A DNA stretch of 64,000 nucleotides from assembly GCA_009760855.2 (NCBI GenBank), contig WPIO01000067.1, positions 1,449,001 to 1,513,000 of the forward strand. Direction: 5' to 3'. The notes beneath the pieces are model-generated. The model saw only the letters and a program-made list of their open reading frames with translations. It had not been told where the DNA came from and did not search any database. The position numbers and the translations under genes are program-made. This stretch comes from Cristatella mucedo (taxonomy: Eukaryota; Bryozoa; Phylactolaemata; Cristatellidae). Shown here piece by piece: positions 46,481 through 57,391 of this stretch. Every line of letters begins with the position of its first letter. Position 1 is the stretch's first letter.

Positions 46481-47120
46481 TCAGCGGACCCTTACTCTAA
46501 TTTACTTAGTTCCAGTTAATTTTTTGTGCTTTCACCTAAAACGGCTTCTTTTCAATGTACACGCCATTGTGGTTGTTCCCATAGAAAGAAAACGACGGCA
46601 TAAAAGTTTAGAAGTAAAGAGCGTACATCCATCAACATCTACAGGTATGATAACGTATTACAAAAACCGATCATTGCTTGCAATTTAGCTTCAAAGTCGG
46701 AGGTATTTTAACGGCATTGTGTCGTGTCCACAGCTGACGCTGCCTGCTGCCGTCCACGTTGGACTTTCCTATATGAACGCGAATGTCTGTATGAGGAAGG
46801 ACATTGGCGACGACGCCGTATTAGCGGTACGATGAGCGCCATTTTAAGTCGAGTTACTTCGAAGAATGTTCTACTGCATTGCGTCCAGACGAGCTGAACA
46901 ATTGGAGAAGCTCAACACGATCGCTTCAAGAGGGGACGGAGCAATATATGGTCGGTATACGCTTGCGGAAAATCCTCTAGTCGCCTCTTTACTCAAGCAT
47001 CAAGCATGGCACCGTTCAAGCTATTCGCATTCTACAACGACGGAGTCTCTCCAGCGTCAGAAGTAGTGTGAGATGTGAACGCGAACAGGGCGACTACATT
47101 CGAAGTTGAAAGGACGAAGA

Positions 47121-47126
47121 TTTATT
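47121..47126 (-). promoter_or_regulatory. Polyadenylation signal of lipocalin G
   Basis: AATAAA on the minus strand, about 66 bases past the stop, at the position equivalent to that of lipocalin D. Confidence 0.65.
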
Positions 47127-47191
47127 CGCTGAAAAACAAAAATTGCGCTCCTGCGAAGCCGCGACCCGTGACGCCGCGTATCCGGTTGGCG

Positions 47192-50100
47192 CTAGTCGGA
47201 GCAGTCCTGCTCGACCATCTCGAGTTTGGACGGATTGATGCCGTTGCTGGTGAGCGCGGCCTTGGCCTTCTCGATGACGGTGCTGTCCACGCTCTTCTGT
47301 CGAGTGAGGATCCAGCCGAACTCGGTGCTCACGCTGCCGAACAGGTTGCTGCACGAGTAGACGACGCCGAACGTCTCGTAGTCCGTGGCGATCACGTTGT
47401 ACGACGCCCAAGGCTGGTCTGCCGGCGGCGGGGGCGCCGAGCGAAAAAGACAGAGAGAGAGAGAGAGAGAGCCGCCGCCCGCGTCAAGCGCTTCAGCTTC
47501 AGCAAAAGTCGTCGCCATCTGCTGCTCGAGCGGCGGGCCGGCTTTGATTGCAGGGGGTGGGGGTGGGGGTTATCTCTCTCGAGCGCTCGTGGTCGCTAGT
47601 AGCGAGCGCGGTCGAGCGCTCGAGCGGCAAAGGACGAGGGCAACGGAAATGCTCTCGACGTGACGATCGGAGCCGAGCGGCCGCCACGGAACGACAATGC
47701 GCACCTAACGGCTCCGAAGGCTCGGAGGCGAGCGGACGAGCGCTCGCCGCGCTTTCGCGGTCGCTATGTCGCGAGCGCTACCTTTGAAGAATTGCACGAA
47801 GCACGCGGCAGGCTGGTCCTTGTCGCAGTAGGCCTTGCCCAGCTGATTGGTGCGCACTCCCTTGCTGCAAAGGGCAAAGGCCGCGCGGGGCAAATCGTTA
47901 GCGCTCGCTGCGGCGGCCTCGTGAGAGCGGGCGGCGGCGGCGGCGGCGGCCACCGGGGTAGCTGGCTTGGGCCTGATGCGTCGCTGTCGGCCGACGCCAG
48001 ACTCGAATGAGGCTCGACGCCAGGCTCGAAAAACCGGAAGCAGCGCACGCCAGCAGCTGCGCGATCGTGGCGACGAGTCACCTCGTGACGAAGCCCGAGT
48101 TGTTGACTTGAACGAATCCCGTCGGCAGGATCTCGTACTCGGCCTCCACGCACTTCTGGCCGACTTCAAAGATGGCGAAGAAGCGCCTCTGCTCGTACCA
48201 CTTGCCGACGAAGTACTGTGAACAGAGGCGGCGAATTACTTATTATTTTTTAAATTATAAGTACTGCGAAAAGAGGCGGCGAAGCAGACGCCCGTCGATT
48301 ACGTACTAAAAGCTTGTCAGCTGGCTAGAGATTACGTGCTGCAAGCATGATGCCTGAGTTTGAACTGAGAACCACTTATAGAATAACCGTGGTAAGTGGT
48401 ATGAGCAGGGAGATGTACGATTATCCATGGAACGACGTTGTTGTACGACTTGCGAACTGGCCAGGATTTCTCGTGCGTGTGTCTGACCGCAATTGCTCTT
48501 TTACATAGTGTGACGGTCTGTCAGTCAGCGACTCATTGCGAGCGACCGCATCTGCCGAGAAAGAAGACATCACAACACCTGCCACTCTGCACACTTTACA
48601 TATCGACTACGAGAATACTTATCTGAGCGTGGGCTGCTGTCATCATGCTAACTAGCTCGTTTAAATTCACCGACCAATTTATCAGCCGTAATTTACGGAA
48701 ATAAGTTGCGCTTTTCCTTACTATCTATCTCCAAATTCATTTTATTCTCCAGATTCGTGTTACTATTATAGTATTATTATTATATGTATATAATATTAAT
48801 AATAAAAGTAATCCTATTAGGAATATTATAATATATATCCAATATATAATAAGTTATAGTCAATAATATATTTTGTAAAATTAAAAAAACTATGATCCAT
48901 GAATATTAATCTATATTAGTATTACTGTATTAACAATAGTATAATTAATTAACATTGCTAATTAATATATTAGTATTTTACTATAATAATATCATTGTCC
49001 AGATTATATAATTTAATTAATAACATATGTTATTAATATTATATTATTATTATAGTATATTAATAATATTACATTATAGTATTCTCCAAATTCGTGTCGA
49101 TGTTAGAGCTGCCTTTAGGTTAGGGAGGGCTGCGTCAGCCGTGATGGCACACTAGGTAAGGTGGTTGCTTTCACGACCTCGGTCCCGAGGTCGTGGGTTC
49201 GATTCCTGCGGTGGGCGATTCTTTATCGCCACTGCAAGCGGTGGTGATAGCCGCAAAGGCTCTTCTGTCGCTATACAAAAGAGGCTGTTTAATCAGCTAG
49301 GATATTACCGTTGGCAAATTTCGAGCCTTACACCTTTAATGTAATGTATCTCCGTCTATAACTTTACAAAGCCGCGTGTACTTAAAAGGGTTTTGCAGGA
49401 TACCTTTGTATAGCGCACTCACAGCCAAAGTGGCTTTGGCACACATTCAGTGGCCAACAGACTTTATCTCACGAAGCAAGCAGAAACACTATATGGGTGT
49501 TTCGCCGGAGAGTTTCGTATAGCCCTCTCACAGCCTAAGCGACTTTCGGTGCGCATTCGGTAGGCAACAGACTCTACACACGGCAGACCCGTTTTGTGCC
49601 GCCATCCAAACTAGCGATGGTAGCGCGCGCATAGCATGGGCGATCGTTGGTTGAACCGCGCGCGACGCTCGTCGCCGGCTTTCTGCGTTTTTGATGTGTA
49701 AAAAGAACGCGTCGCGTGGCTGAATAATAATAATAATAATAATAATATTGCACTTGATAAAGCACCCTCAGAGAACTTAATCTCTTTCTAGGCGCTTTAC
49801 ATTTGCTGCAAAGTGATACGCAATAGAAAAACGAAGTCTCAGCGTAAGGTGCATGCCGTCGCTCCGCCGCGACGCGGACAAGTCAGAGCAGGGCCTAAAA
49901 GAGACGGGGACAAGTCCGAGCTTGGCCTAAAAGAGACGCGGACAAGTCCAAGCATTGCCTAAAAGACGCGGACAAGTCCAGGAGAGCAGGGCCTAAAAGA
50001 GCCGCGCGGCGCCGTGCGTCGTACACGAAGCGAGCAGAGCGCTGCCGCCGTGCGTCGCCGCAGCGCCGGGGCCTCACCTTCGTCGCATCGAAGTTCGGCT

Positions 50101-50194
50101 GATACTTGAGCGTCGGGCACTTGCCGAAGAAGGGACTCTGGGCAGAGGCCAGTCCGACGAGGACGGCGGCGGTAACGCATGCGAGACCGAGCAT
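47192..50194 (-). CDS. Lipocalin G, secreted apolipoprotein D-like, 4 exons
   Basis: Coding exons are 50078-50194, 48082-48215, 47782-47864 and 47192-47418, giving 186 codons and TAG. Signal peptide is residues 1-18 (ending ASA). GxW is GKW at 43-45 within YFVGKWYEQ; TDY at 123-125; WILTR at 147-151. Cysteines at 26, 61, 97, 105, 134 and 184 are all present. Established apolipoprotein D pairing would join 26-134 and 61-184; 97-105 is a possible extra loop. Every conserved position is kept, unlike lipocalin D, so G is the better candidate for the ancestral function of the pair. Intron 3 ends with a CT-repeat polypyrimidine tract, longer than in D. Donor of exon 3 is GTAGCG, weaker than the others. 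Secreted carrier role is inferred from the family. Confidence 0.9.
48230..48740. other. Intron 1 of lipocalin G, partly matching D intron 1
   Basis: 48290-48420 matches 27030-27140 of the D arm; the remainder is anonymous. Confidence 0.5.
48745..49097. repeat. AT-rich island flanked by 16-bp direct repeats
   Basis: TTCTCCAGATTCGTGT (48745-48760) and TTCTCCAAATTCGTGT (49082-49097) bracket about 320 bp that are almost all A/T, with inner palindromes such as TAATAACATATGTTATTA. Confidence 0.7.
49147..49299 (+). mobile_element. SINE type a, best-preserved copy
   Basis: CACACTAGGTAAGGTGGTTG (box A), GAGGTCGTGGGTTCGATTCC (box B), GGTGGGCGATTCTTTATCGC, GATAGCCGCAAAGGCTCTTC and GAGGCTGTTTAATCAGCT. 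Useful as the type sequence. Confidence 0.8.
49339..49573 (-). mobile_element. Two adjacent LINE family 1 3' fragments
   Basis: 49339-49485 and 49486-49573 each contain the RETKSVGY / GCECAIRNSPA end of family 1 on the minus strand. The inner one corresponds to the fragment at 26520-26592 in the D arm; the outer one is not present there. Confidence 0.7.
49724..49830 (-). mobile_element. LINE family 2 tail inserted in lipocalin G intron 1
   Basis: Sense order on the minus strand is TTTGCAGCAAATGTAAAGCG, AGAGATTAAGTTCTCTGAGG, TTTATCAAGTGCAATATT and then an ATT repeat. The D arm is continuous at this point (TTCGTTTTTCAGCCACGCG), so this 3'-only insertion happened in the G arm after duplication. 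Confidence 0.8.
49870..50000 (-). repeat. Minisatellite in intron 1 of lipocalin G
   Basis: Same unit of about 36 bp (CTTTTAGGC...GGACTTGTCC) as in lipocalin D intron 1, near-identical in order and number of copies. Confidence 0.75.
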
Positions 50195-51032
50195 TCTGGG
50201 TAAGACAGGCGTAGTGGTGCGGCGACGTAGCGAGTGCGGCTGCAGAGCCGAACTAGCGAGCGGCCGGCGTGTGGATAGCTATACACACACTGCACGCGCG
50301 CACATATAGATACCGACCAAGGCCGGCGCGAGGTTGCCGTCTGCGTCACGTGACGGTCGCGTGGCGGCGGCGGCGGTTGCACGAGCTGCGCTGGTGCAAG
50401 CGGGCGCGGCCAGAACTGATGCGCCGACTGCCGCCGCAGCTGCGCGCGGCCGTCTTTTCCCACGGCAGCAGGAGCCTGCTTCCGGCGCTGCTATCAGCGA
50501 GACTGACCTTTTCGACGCGCCGTCGTCGCGTGACTCGCACGCTCGGACAGCGGCCGACGCGCTGGAGTCTTGCGTCTGTGTCACCCTCGGCGCTCAGCGC
50601 TCGTCTTCTCGCCGATCTCGCTCGTGCGAGCGTAGAAAGTCGCGAGCGAAATGGAGGACGCGAGCGAAACGCTCCGGTCGTCTTTGTCTTCTTCGCCTTC
50701 TTCTTCGCGAGAACCCGATTTTCCCGCCGCACCGCGAAGCGCAGCCGGAGCGTTTCCCGCCTGCGATGGCGGTCGGCTGCTCGCCTGCTAGGGCCCACTC
50801 AGCGATGCCAAGTCAAGATCAAAGTTAGCGGGTCTCTTTTGTACACGCGAAGGAGCCGAGCCGTGGCAAGTCGTCTCACGAGTCATCGATGGTGGGGACA
50901 ATGTCGACGCCAGACAGCGAGTCTCCTGCTTCGTTTCTCGCGAGATGCACCCCGTGCCCCGTTGTCGAGTTCGGCGATCGGTTGAACGTCGGCTGTCGGC
51001 TCTCTTTCGTCGGGGACGAGAGGGCCCCGATG

Positions 51033-51194
51033 GCCCAAGAGCTAATTAATGTGCTCGCTACTCGCGACCAGGGCCGTGGGTTAAAAATCCTGCAGTGGGC
51101 GATCCTACATTGCTAATAGCGAGCGGTGGCGATAGCCATTATGGTAATAATGGCTCTCCTGCGACACCTACAAATGAAGCTGTTAAATCAGCTA
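51033..51194 (+). mobile_element. SINE type a
   Basis: TAATTAATGTGCTCGCTACT head, GGCCGTGGGTTAAAAATCCT (damaged box B), AGTGGGCGATCCTACATTGC, GGCTCTCCTGCGACACCTAC, GAAGCTGTTAAATCAGCT. Confidence 0.7.
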
Positions 51195-51830
51195 ATTTGT
51201 GTATACCTTGAGAATATTCGATAAACCAGGAGCTGCGGAGCAGAGTGCCGTGGCTTGCTCTGCACAGCACAACTGTTCTGCTAAGCCGAAGTAGATCGCC
51301 TGAGATCTCAAGTTCCTGAAGTTCGAACGACGTATCACCATTTTCACACTAAGATCGCCCGTGTAGCATTAGCCATGGTAGTTCTGCAGATTGTGTTGCC
51401 CAAATGCACGCGACTTACATCGCAGGAGTCGGACGCTTGCCGTGGCAGGAAGCAGCAAGTCAAGGACACAGGCGCTCGTGAGCTACAAAAACGACGACAG
51501 ATGAGACGATAGTCGCATATTTAAGAAGCCCGATTTTCAGCTGTGTCGCGCAAGTCAAGATTGCAGTAAAAAGCAACGCTGGCGACAAACCTTAGCTGTC
51601 AGCATTGCTAGCAGCATGTGCTTCAGGATTCGTAGCATCCTGGCTAACCCCGCACAAAACTGTTCTACTCGGGGGCTTGCTGCTAGCAACTGCACCCCGC
51701 TGGGCATGCTGTTGCCGAGCAACCACGAGACGCCTATTTACCCCGCAGCGGAAGCTGAGAACTTGCGTCGACATATCCTCAGTTTCCACGCAGTCTCTTC
51801 ACCAAAAATATCAAGTTTGTACTTTAATGC
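51195..51830. other. Unassigned sequence
   Basis: One open plus frame (51616-51855) reads NCTPLGMLLPSNHETPIYPA onward; not recognised. Confidence 0.3.
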
Positions 51831-52060
51831 AGCCCTAGCTGATAAAGACGGTTAGCTAACTAATCGTCTTAATAGTCTTAATACTGTCTAGTGCCAATAC
51901 ACATACTCCCAGCACAATCTAGGCTTATTTTTTTCATGCAGAGCGAATCTGCTCATGTGCTTTGATTAACCCCTGACTTCCAGCACGTGGAACTCCATCC
52001 ATTTCTTCGCTGCATGCATTATTGACGTTTGTACGCGGATGGCAGTTGAATTTATCAAAT
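51830..52060 (+). mobile_element. LINE family 2 fragment (around RT motif C)
   Basis: RLNSLNTV and ACIIDVCTRMAVEFIKSN align with the ...LNSL...CIDDIRSWIAAKFLN region of other family 2 copies. Degraded. Confidence 0.45.
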
Positions 52061-52064
52061 CGAA

Positions 52065-52335
52065 TGTAATGTAATGTATCCCCGTCAGTAACTCCACAAA
52101 GTCATAAAGACCACGTGGGTGTTACGCAGGAGAGTTTCGCATAGCGCACTCACAGCCTAGGCGGCTTTCGGCACGCATTCGGTAGCCAACAGACTTCGTC
52201 TCACGCAACAAAGAGAAAGTGGGAAGCATAGCAGAGTCAGGAGAGCAGTTGATGTAGTGAGTAGCATAGAAGTAGCAGTTCAGGACCGCTGGAAAAGATG
52301 TGCCATAGTCGGCAGTTGGAGAGTAGTTGCCGAAT
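52065..52335 (-). mobile_element. LINE family 1 3' fragment
   Basis: Minus-strand frame reads TADYGTSFPAVLNCYFYATHY, then [20 protein letters not shown] and a terminal stop. The tail is at the low-coordinate end (GTAATGTATC). Confidence 0.85.
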
Positions 52336-52859
52336 GGCGATACAAATCCAACTCGCTGTTTATTATTAAAAAACTTCGTGCTCCGCACACAGCTAAAGGC
52401 CTAGACCCTCAAACCGCACTCAAAACCAGCACGACCACTTCGGCGGCTTGTCCACGCAATCTGAGTGTTCTGTTTCACGTTGAATGTTCACTAGATGATT
52501 GTAACGGCTTCGCAGTGAAGTCTTCTTATCTTCAGGTAGGTAATGGGTGTGAAAATTTGAGCCTTCTTAGATAACGACACCACGGTCAAGCTGACTTATG
52601 AATGTTAAGTATCCCGCCAATAATTTTATTTATACTTTATTTATTTATTTTATACTTTATTTACTTAATTTATTTACACTTTATTGAGTTGAGTATCAAC
52701 TCAATTAGTCGCAGGTTTAATTAGTCGTGCCTTTGCAAAAACATTATTACAGTTGGTTGGTGCACAGCTCTTTCGCTATGCTTGCCTGCAGTAAACTTTG
52801 CAACCAGCATTTCAGTCCGAATCTGATCAATCAGTCGTGGCTGTCCATCAAGCAGCTGC

Positions 52860-53185
52860 TTGATATTTGCAAGCTTGATGGCAAGAATTAACAGCGCGAG
52901 TCAGCGGACTTTAAGTTTCCGTCGTCGTTCAGATCTCTCGGTTCTCTTGATCCGGCTTGAATTTTTAACTGAAAAACTTGCTCAGTGGGCCTCCAATCGT
53001 TCTGACCACTGCTCTCTGACTCAAATCGTCCAGCTGTGGCTTCAACGAACCAGAAGTCCTTACTAGACAGTGTCATCAGTTCATGTGCTCCTAATGCCTG
53101 CAACTTGCCGACTGAAATATTCGCAGTCGCTGAATTAATGGCATTTCCAAAGAGGCTAGAAAGAACCTGTCTGTCCCTCACAGCG
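52860..53185 (+). mobile_element. LINE family 2-like C-terminal fragment, highly decayed
   Basis: STNQKSLLDSVISSCAPNAC and KRLERTCLS follow the pattern TNLKSFGDRAFSSYAPKAWN...KRLKTHLF of family 2. Confidence 0.45.
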
Positions 53186-53244
53186 TGTCCCTATGCTCCC
53201 ATGAACTATGCCCTTCCGTGCCCTTCTGTGCGCGATGCGGCGCC

Positions 53245-53378
53245 GAGCTGGTTTGGTCCAGCGGATTAGGTGCCCGCCCCGACCAAGGTCAGACTGAGGT
53301 CGTGGGCTTGAGCCTCGTGGTATATGTGAAGCGCCTGAATAGAGATTAAGTTCTCTTTTGGCGCAGCACAAATTAATT
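53245..53378 (+). mobile_element. SINE type b at the left end of the composite repeat
   Basis: GAGCTGGTTTGGTCCAGCGG head, GAGGTCGTGGGCTTGAGCC (box B), TATGTGAAGCGCCTGAATAG, AGATTAAGTTCTCTTTTGGC tail. Confidence 0.75.
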
Positions 53379-53389
53379 CTACATTTATA

Positions 53390-53826
53390 TTCATCGTGCA
53401 TTATGCATCTTTTCACCGAATAATTTACGTACTGTCTTTCTTGCTTGCAATATATGTACCTCTCTTTAAGACCGTACGTGAGACTGCCAATAACCACATG
53501 GGCGTATCGTTATTGAGTCAGGAGCCGTGTAGTCCGTGAAATGTCTTGAAAAACTAGCTGGCTTTGGATGGCTTTGGACCGCCACTGTATGAGTGAGGCA
53601 GCCGAACCGACTAAATTTAACGCAATAGATAAAATTAAATTCGATTACGTTCATTGTGTACGAGACACTTTTCGCCTCTGTGCGCAGGTTCCGTGACGAT
53701 TCGTGCCAGCTAGCGCGTCTGCCAGCGCGGCGCTTGCTGACGTAGAGATCATCTAAGGAGCGACGCGGAAGAGGCAGACATTCGCAAGCGAGACACTCGA
53801 TGAGTCCATCTTGAGCGCCGGAAGCC
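53390..53826 (+). repeat. Body of the composite dispersed repeat, copy 2
   Basis: Shorter copy of 45545-46127, again between a type b SINE (left) and a type a SINE (right), both in the same orientation. No protein is recognised on either strand; the minus-strand reading frame is mostly an antisense read of the SINE. Confidence 0.65.
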
Positions 53827-53975
53827 TTGAACCCCAGGGTCTTAGCCGCGGGGTAACGGTGCTCGCTCTGAAGGACCGAGGTCATGGGTTCGAGACCGGC
53901 AGTAGGCAATTCTTTATTGCACTCTGGAAGCCGGACGATGGCCGCGTAGGCTCGTCTGCCGCTAGAAAAACAAGT
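53827..53975 (+). mobile_element. SINE type a at the right end of the composite repeat
   Basis: GAACCCCAGGGTCTTAGCCG, CGGGGTAACGGTGCTCGCTC (box A), GAGGTCATGGGTTCGAGACC (box B), GGCTCGTCTGCCGCTAGAAA. Confidence 0.75.
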
Positions 53976-54039
53976 ATGTCGGATCGGATCGGCAGACCCT
54001 CAGACTGTTCTTTTTCTTTTACTGCGAGCCAATTTCCAG

Positions 54040-54154
<115 letters not shown>

Positions 54155-54381
54155 CGTTTCGCTCCTTGAGCTCCATCTCGCCGAATTGCCTTCGCTGTGA
54201 TATTTCTCAAATTTAGCTCGCTAGAGGACATGCGAACAGCGTGTAGGCTGTTCTCAGCGTCGAGCTGATCGATGTCGAGTTTGGCTTTTCAGCAAGCTCG
54301 CTCGGCGGCGGAGAAAAAAACTCGCCGAGCGAGTTTTTCCTTTTTTCCGCCAGCGATACGGAGCAGCTGAATGTTTCTATC

Positions 54382-54716
<335 letters not shown>

Positions 54717-54719
54717 GGC

Positions 54720-55270
54720 TCACATATCCTCCCTTTGACTAGTAGCCACGGTGTCAGTTTCTCGCGAGCTAGTAAGCCCGCCATGTTGCTGTCTTCGTAC
54801 GAGTGGCCCGGTGGATGGGCTCGCCGATCGAGTGCGCGCCTCTGGAAACGAGCTCGCCAGCTGGCAAGTCGAAATGCCGAGCGCCATTATCATAATTATC
54901 TCTCTACTCCCACGAGCGATCGATCAATCATGACTCGACGAGCCCCTCGATTCGCCTGCAATCAGTAAAGCGCACAGATATGACCGCACGTGCCTCTACT
55001 TTAACTTGGCCATGCAGTAAGCGCTACTGCGCGTCACGCGCGTGCGCTTGCGTCAGCGCGCCGCCGCTGACCGCTTTTAGATTCGCCGGAAGTGAGCGTG
55101 AAGCCTGCGGGCCGGTTGCAACACGTTCAAGATGATAGCGACGCCGGCCGGCTACTGCTATCGTCTTGAGCGTGCGCCGCGGCTAGCGCCTCACGCGATG
55201 GAATCGTCAAATTTTAGGGACGTGACGTTCAATGCAGCCTCACTCGTGGCGTTGAAATTGGTTTGAATCG
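54720..55270. other. GC-rich sequence, no gene recognised
   Basis: No family recognised on either strand. Confidence 0.4.
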
Positions 55271-55276
55271 TCGGAA

Positions 55277-55450
55277 TGCGCAGCAATCCGCCGATTATAA
55301 ACCGATTATAAACGCAGCAATCCGCCGATTATAAACCGATTACAAACGCAGCAATCCGCCGATTACAAACGCAGCAATCCGCCGATTATAAACGCAGCAA
55401 TCCGCCGATTATAAACGCAGCAATCCGCCGATTATAAACGCAGCAATCAA
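55277..55450 (+). repeat. Tandem repeat with 23-bp and 33-bp units
   Basis: GCAGCAATCCGCCGATTATAAAC repeated; the first two units carry an extra 10-bp CGATTATAAA. About seven units in all. Confidence 0.9.
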
Positions 55451-57060
55451 TCGAGCTTCGCTGCGACGGATTGCGTCGCCGCGAAGTTCCGCGGAACCAC
55501 GTGGCTAGTGGCGCTCGGAGCCTGACTGCGCGAGCTTCGCAGCTGAGCAGCTGAGCAGCAGAGCAGAGCAGAGCAGCCGGATTGACACGGCACTCGGCAT
55601 CCTGATGAGAGGTCGCGGCATGCACTGCTCGCGCTCTCGAAAAGAACGACTCCTTTCCTTTAGGGGACGAGGGTGAGCCAGCGCGCTGAGCCCGCTAAGC
55701 AGACGATCGGGCATCGCCGCAGCCGCCGCCGCCGCCGCCGCGGCTGCCGGTCTGTCGGCGAAGCTCTATAGCCCACGCTAACCCGAACGCAGGCGACCGC
55801 GTCGCAGGCGCGGCGGTGCTCGTTTGGGCGTGCTAGGAAAACGCCCTCGTCGTCTCTCCTCTGAAATGCTTACCGATCGCCGCGTGACGCAACTGCGCTC
55901 GTCCAGCCCAGCCCCTTTCCTCTGGCTGCCTCGGACGGCGATCATCATCCCAGCGTTCGTTCTCCTGCTCCAGATGTCCGTTCCGCTATCGACGGATCTT
56001 GCGTTTTAGATGACTCAATCGAGAAATGACGATTAGCTCCCCTTGGATTTTCGAGGATCGGTGGGCGGAGACGGGCGACTGTGCGCATTCGAGTTCGTTT
56101 TATTTCATTTCATTCGTTTTAAGCGTCGATCTCGGAGCCGTCGACTTGAGGCAGCCTGCGACGCGAAACGGATCAAGGGACGCTAGGACGGAGCTAGCCT
56201 AGCTCGCCGCTGTCCGTCGCTGTCCGCCACTGTCAGCACTAGGCGGCCGACGTTGACGGCAGACGAGACCAGTACTTCGTTGGAAAGCTAGACTAGCACG
56301 CTAGCTACCAGCTTACGCACCAGCTTTCGCCAGCGTTGGCACGCAGAGGCACTTCCGATGGCAGTTCGAGTTGGCTGCGCCCCATGCCATTGGCGTTAGA
56401 CGCACAGCCAAACAATCCGAACCGATAGCCTGCTGTTGCAAGCTCGCTGCCGCCGCTACTGTGCAGAAATTCACTGGGTTGCAAATCGGTGAGCGGTTTT
56501 CGCGTGCGGTGAGAATCAGGCCGCTAGGAACAGTACTCTTAACGGTGCTGCTCCTGGGTGTGCGAGATGAATGCTTGGGAAGCCCTTTAGCCACTGGCAC
56601 GGCCAGTGACTAGGGTGTGCAGCGCCGATGCACACAGGCATGTCTTCAGCAGCGGAACGGAGCAGTGACGAATAGCGCCCGTAACGAACGAAGAAAACTT
56701 CATTTTCGTAGCGTCGAGACGTCTGTGCGAGATCAGTCGACGGTTAGAGGCATCCAATGCAAGCCACGGCGTACCGCAACTTTTGCAGGGCTTAAAGCCT
56801 GAAACATTAATCAGCTTAACTGCTAGTGTACAATTGAATGGACGTCGCAAGGCTACGAGGCCTGTTTTTCTGCCACTCCAGATCGCTGCATTACCAGTTC
56901 CCGTTGCAGTCATAATTCAGGAGACGCGAATAATAAAATCCTCGGCAATCGTAAATTGGCAGATTTAGCACGCTAACGTTATAGGACTAACTGATTATAC
57001 CTAATATCTTTTCAGTAAATGAAACATTTTCTCTCACGAGTACAAATGTGGTGCTGGTAC
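55451..57060. other. Unassigned GC-rich to mixed sequence
   Basis: At 56350-56613 the plus strand is open (RTAKQSEPIACCCKLAAAAT, ending ATGTASD), and at 56600-56913 the minus strand is open (NVSGFKPCKSCGTPWLALDA). No family recognised. Confidence 0.3.
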
Positions 57061-57061
57061 T

Positions 57062-57390
57062 AATGTTAATAATAGTAATAATAATAACAATAATAATACA
57101 CTTGATAAAGCGCCCTCAGATAACTCAATCTTTTTCTAGGTGCTTTATATTTTCTGCAAAGGAAACACGATCGAACGGTGAGTGGAAATATCATGCTTGA
57201 TAAACAACAAGAGTAGCATGCTTAATGGTGATATGCACAGGGCCAGCATGCAAGTGTGGTTAGTGACAGCGTGAAACAGTGTCTGCACGCATAAGCACAT
57301 AAAGAGCAAATCACTGGGACCTACTAAATGCTGTCGTAAATAGGTACGTTTTAAATTTATTTTAAGTGTGGATAAGTCAAGGGATGTCGT
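57062..57390 (-). mobile_element. LINE family 2 3' end
   Basis: ATT-type tail (57062-57098), CACTTGATAAAGCGCCCTCA, then the family 2 3' region up to TAAGTCAAGGGATGTCGTG. Stops sharply where the plus-strand LINE 1 begins. Confidence 0.75.
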
Positions 57391-57391
57391 G

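Larger units (their letters stand above)
47060..50840 (-). repeat. Right arm of the inverted duplication carrying lipocalin G
   Basis: Counterpart of 25430-28330 on the opposite strand. It is longer by about 0.9 kb, in part because of a LINE 2 tail inserted in intron 1 (about 49724-49830) and different SINE/LINE content in introns. Flanks beyond both ends no longer match. Confidence 0.8.

Noticed and set aside
47075-47599. 174-codon plus-strand ORF
   Set aside because: Antisense shadow of lipocalin G exon 4 and its flank.
53466-53909. 147-codon minus-strand ORF in the composite repeat
   Set aside because: Its N-terminal part is the antisense read of the SINE; copy 1 does not keep the same protein.
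55277-55450. CRISPR-like array
   Set aside because: Units are contiguous without unique spacers, and the genome is eukaryotic.
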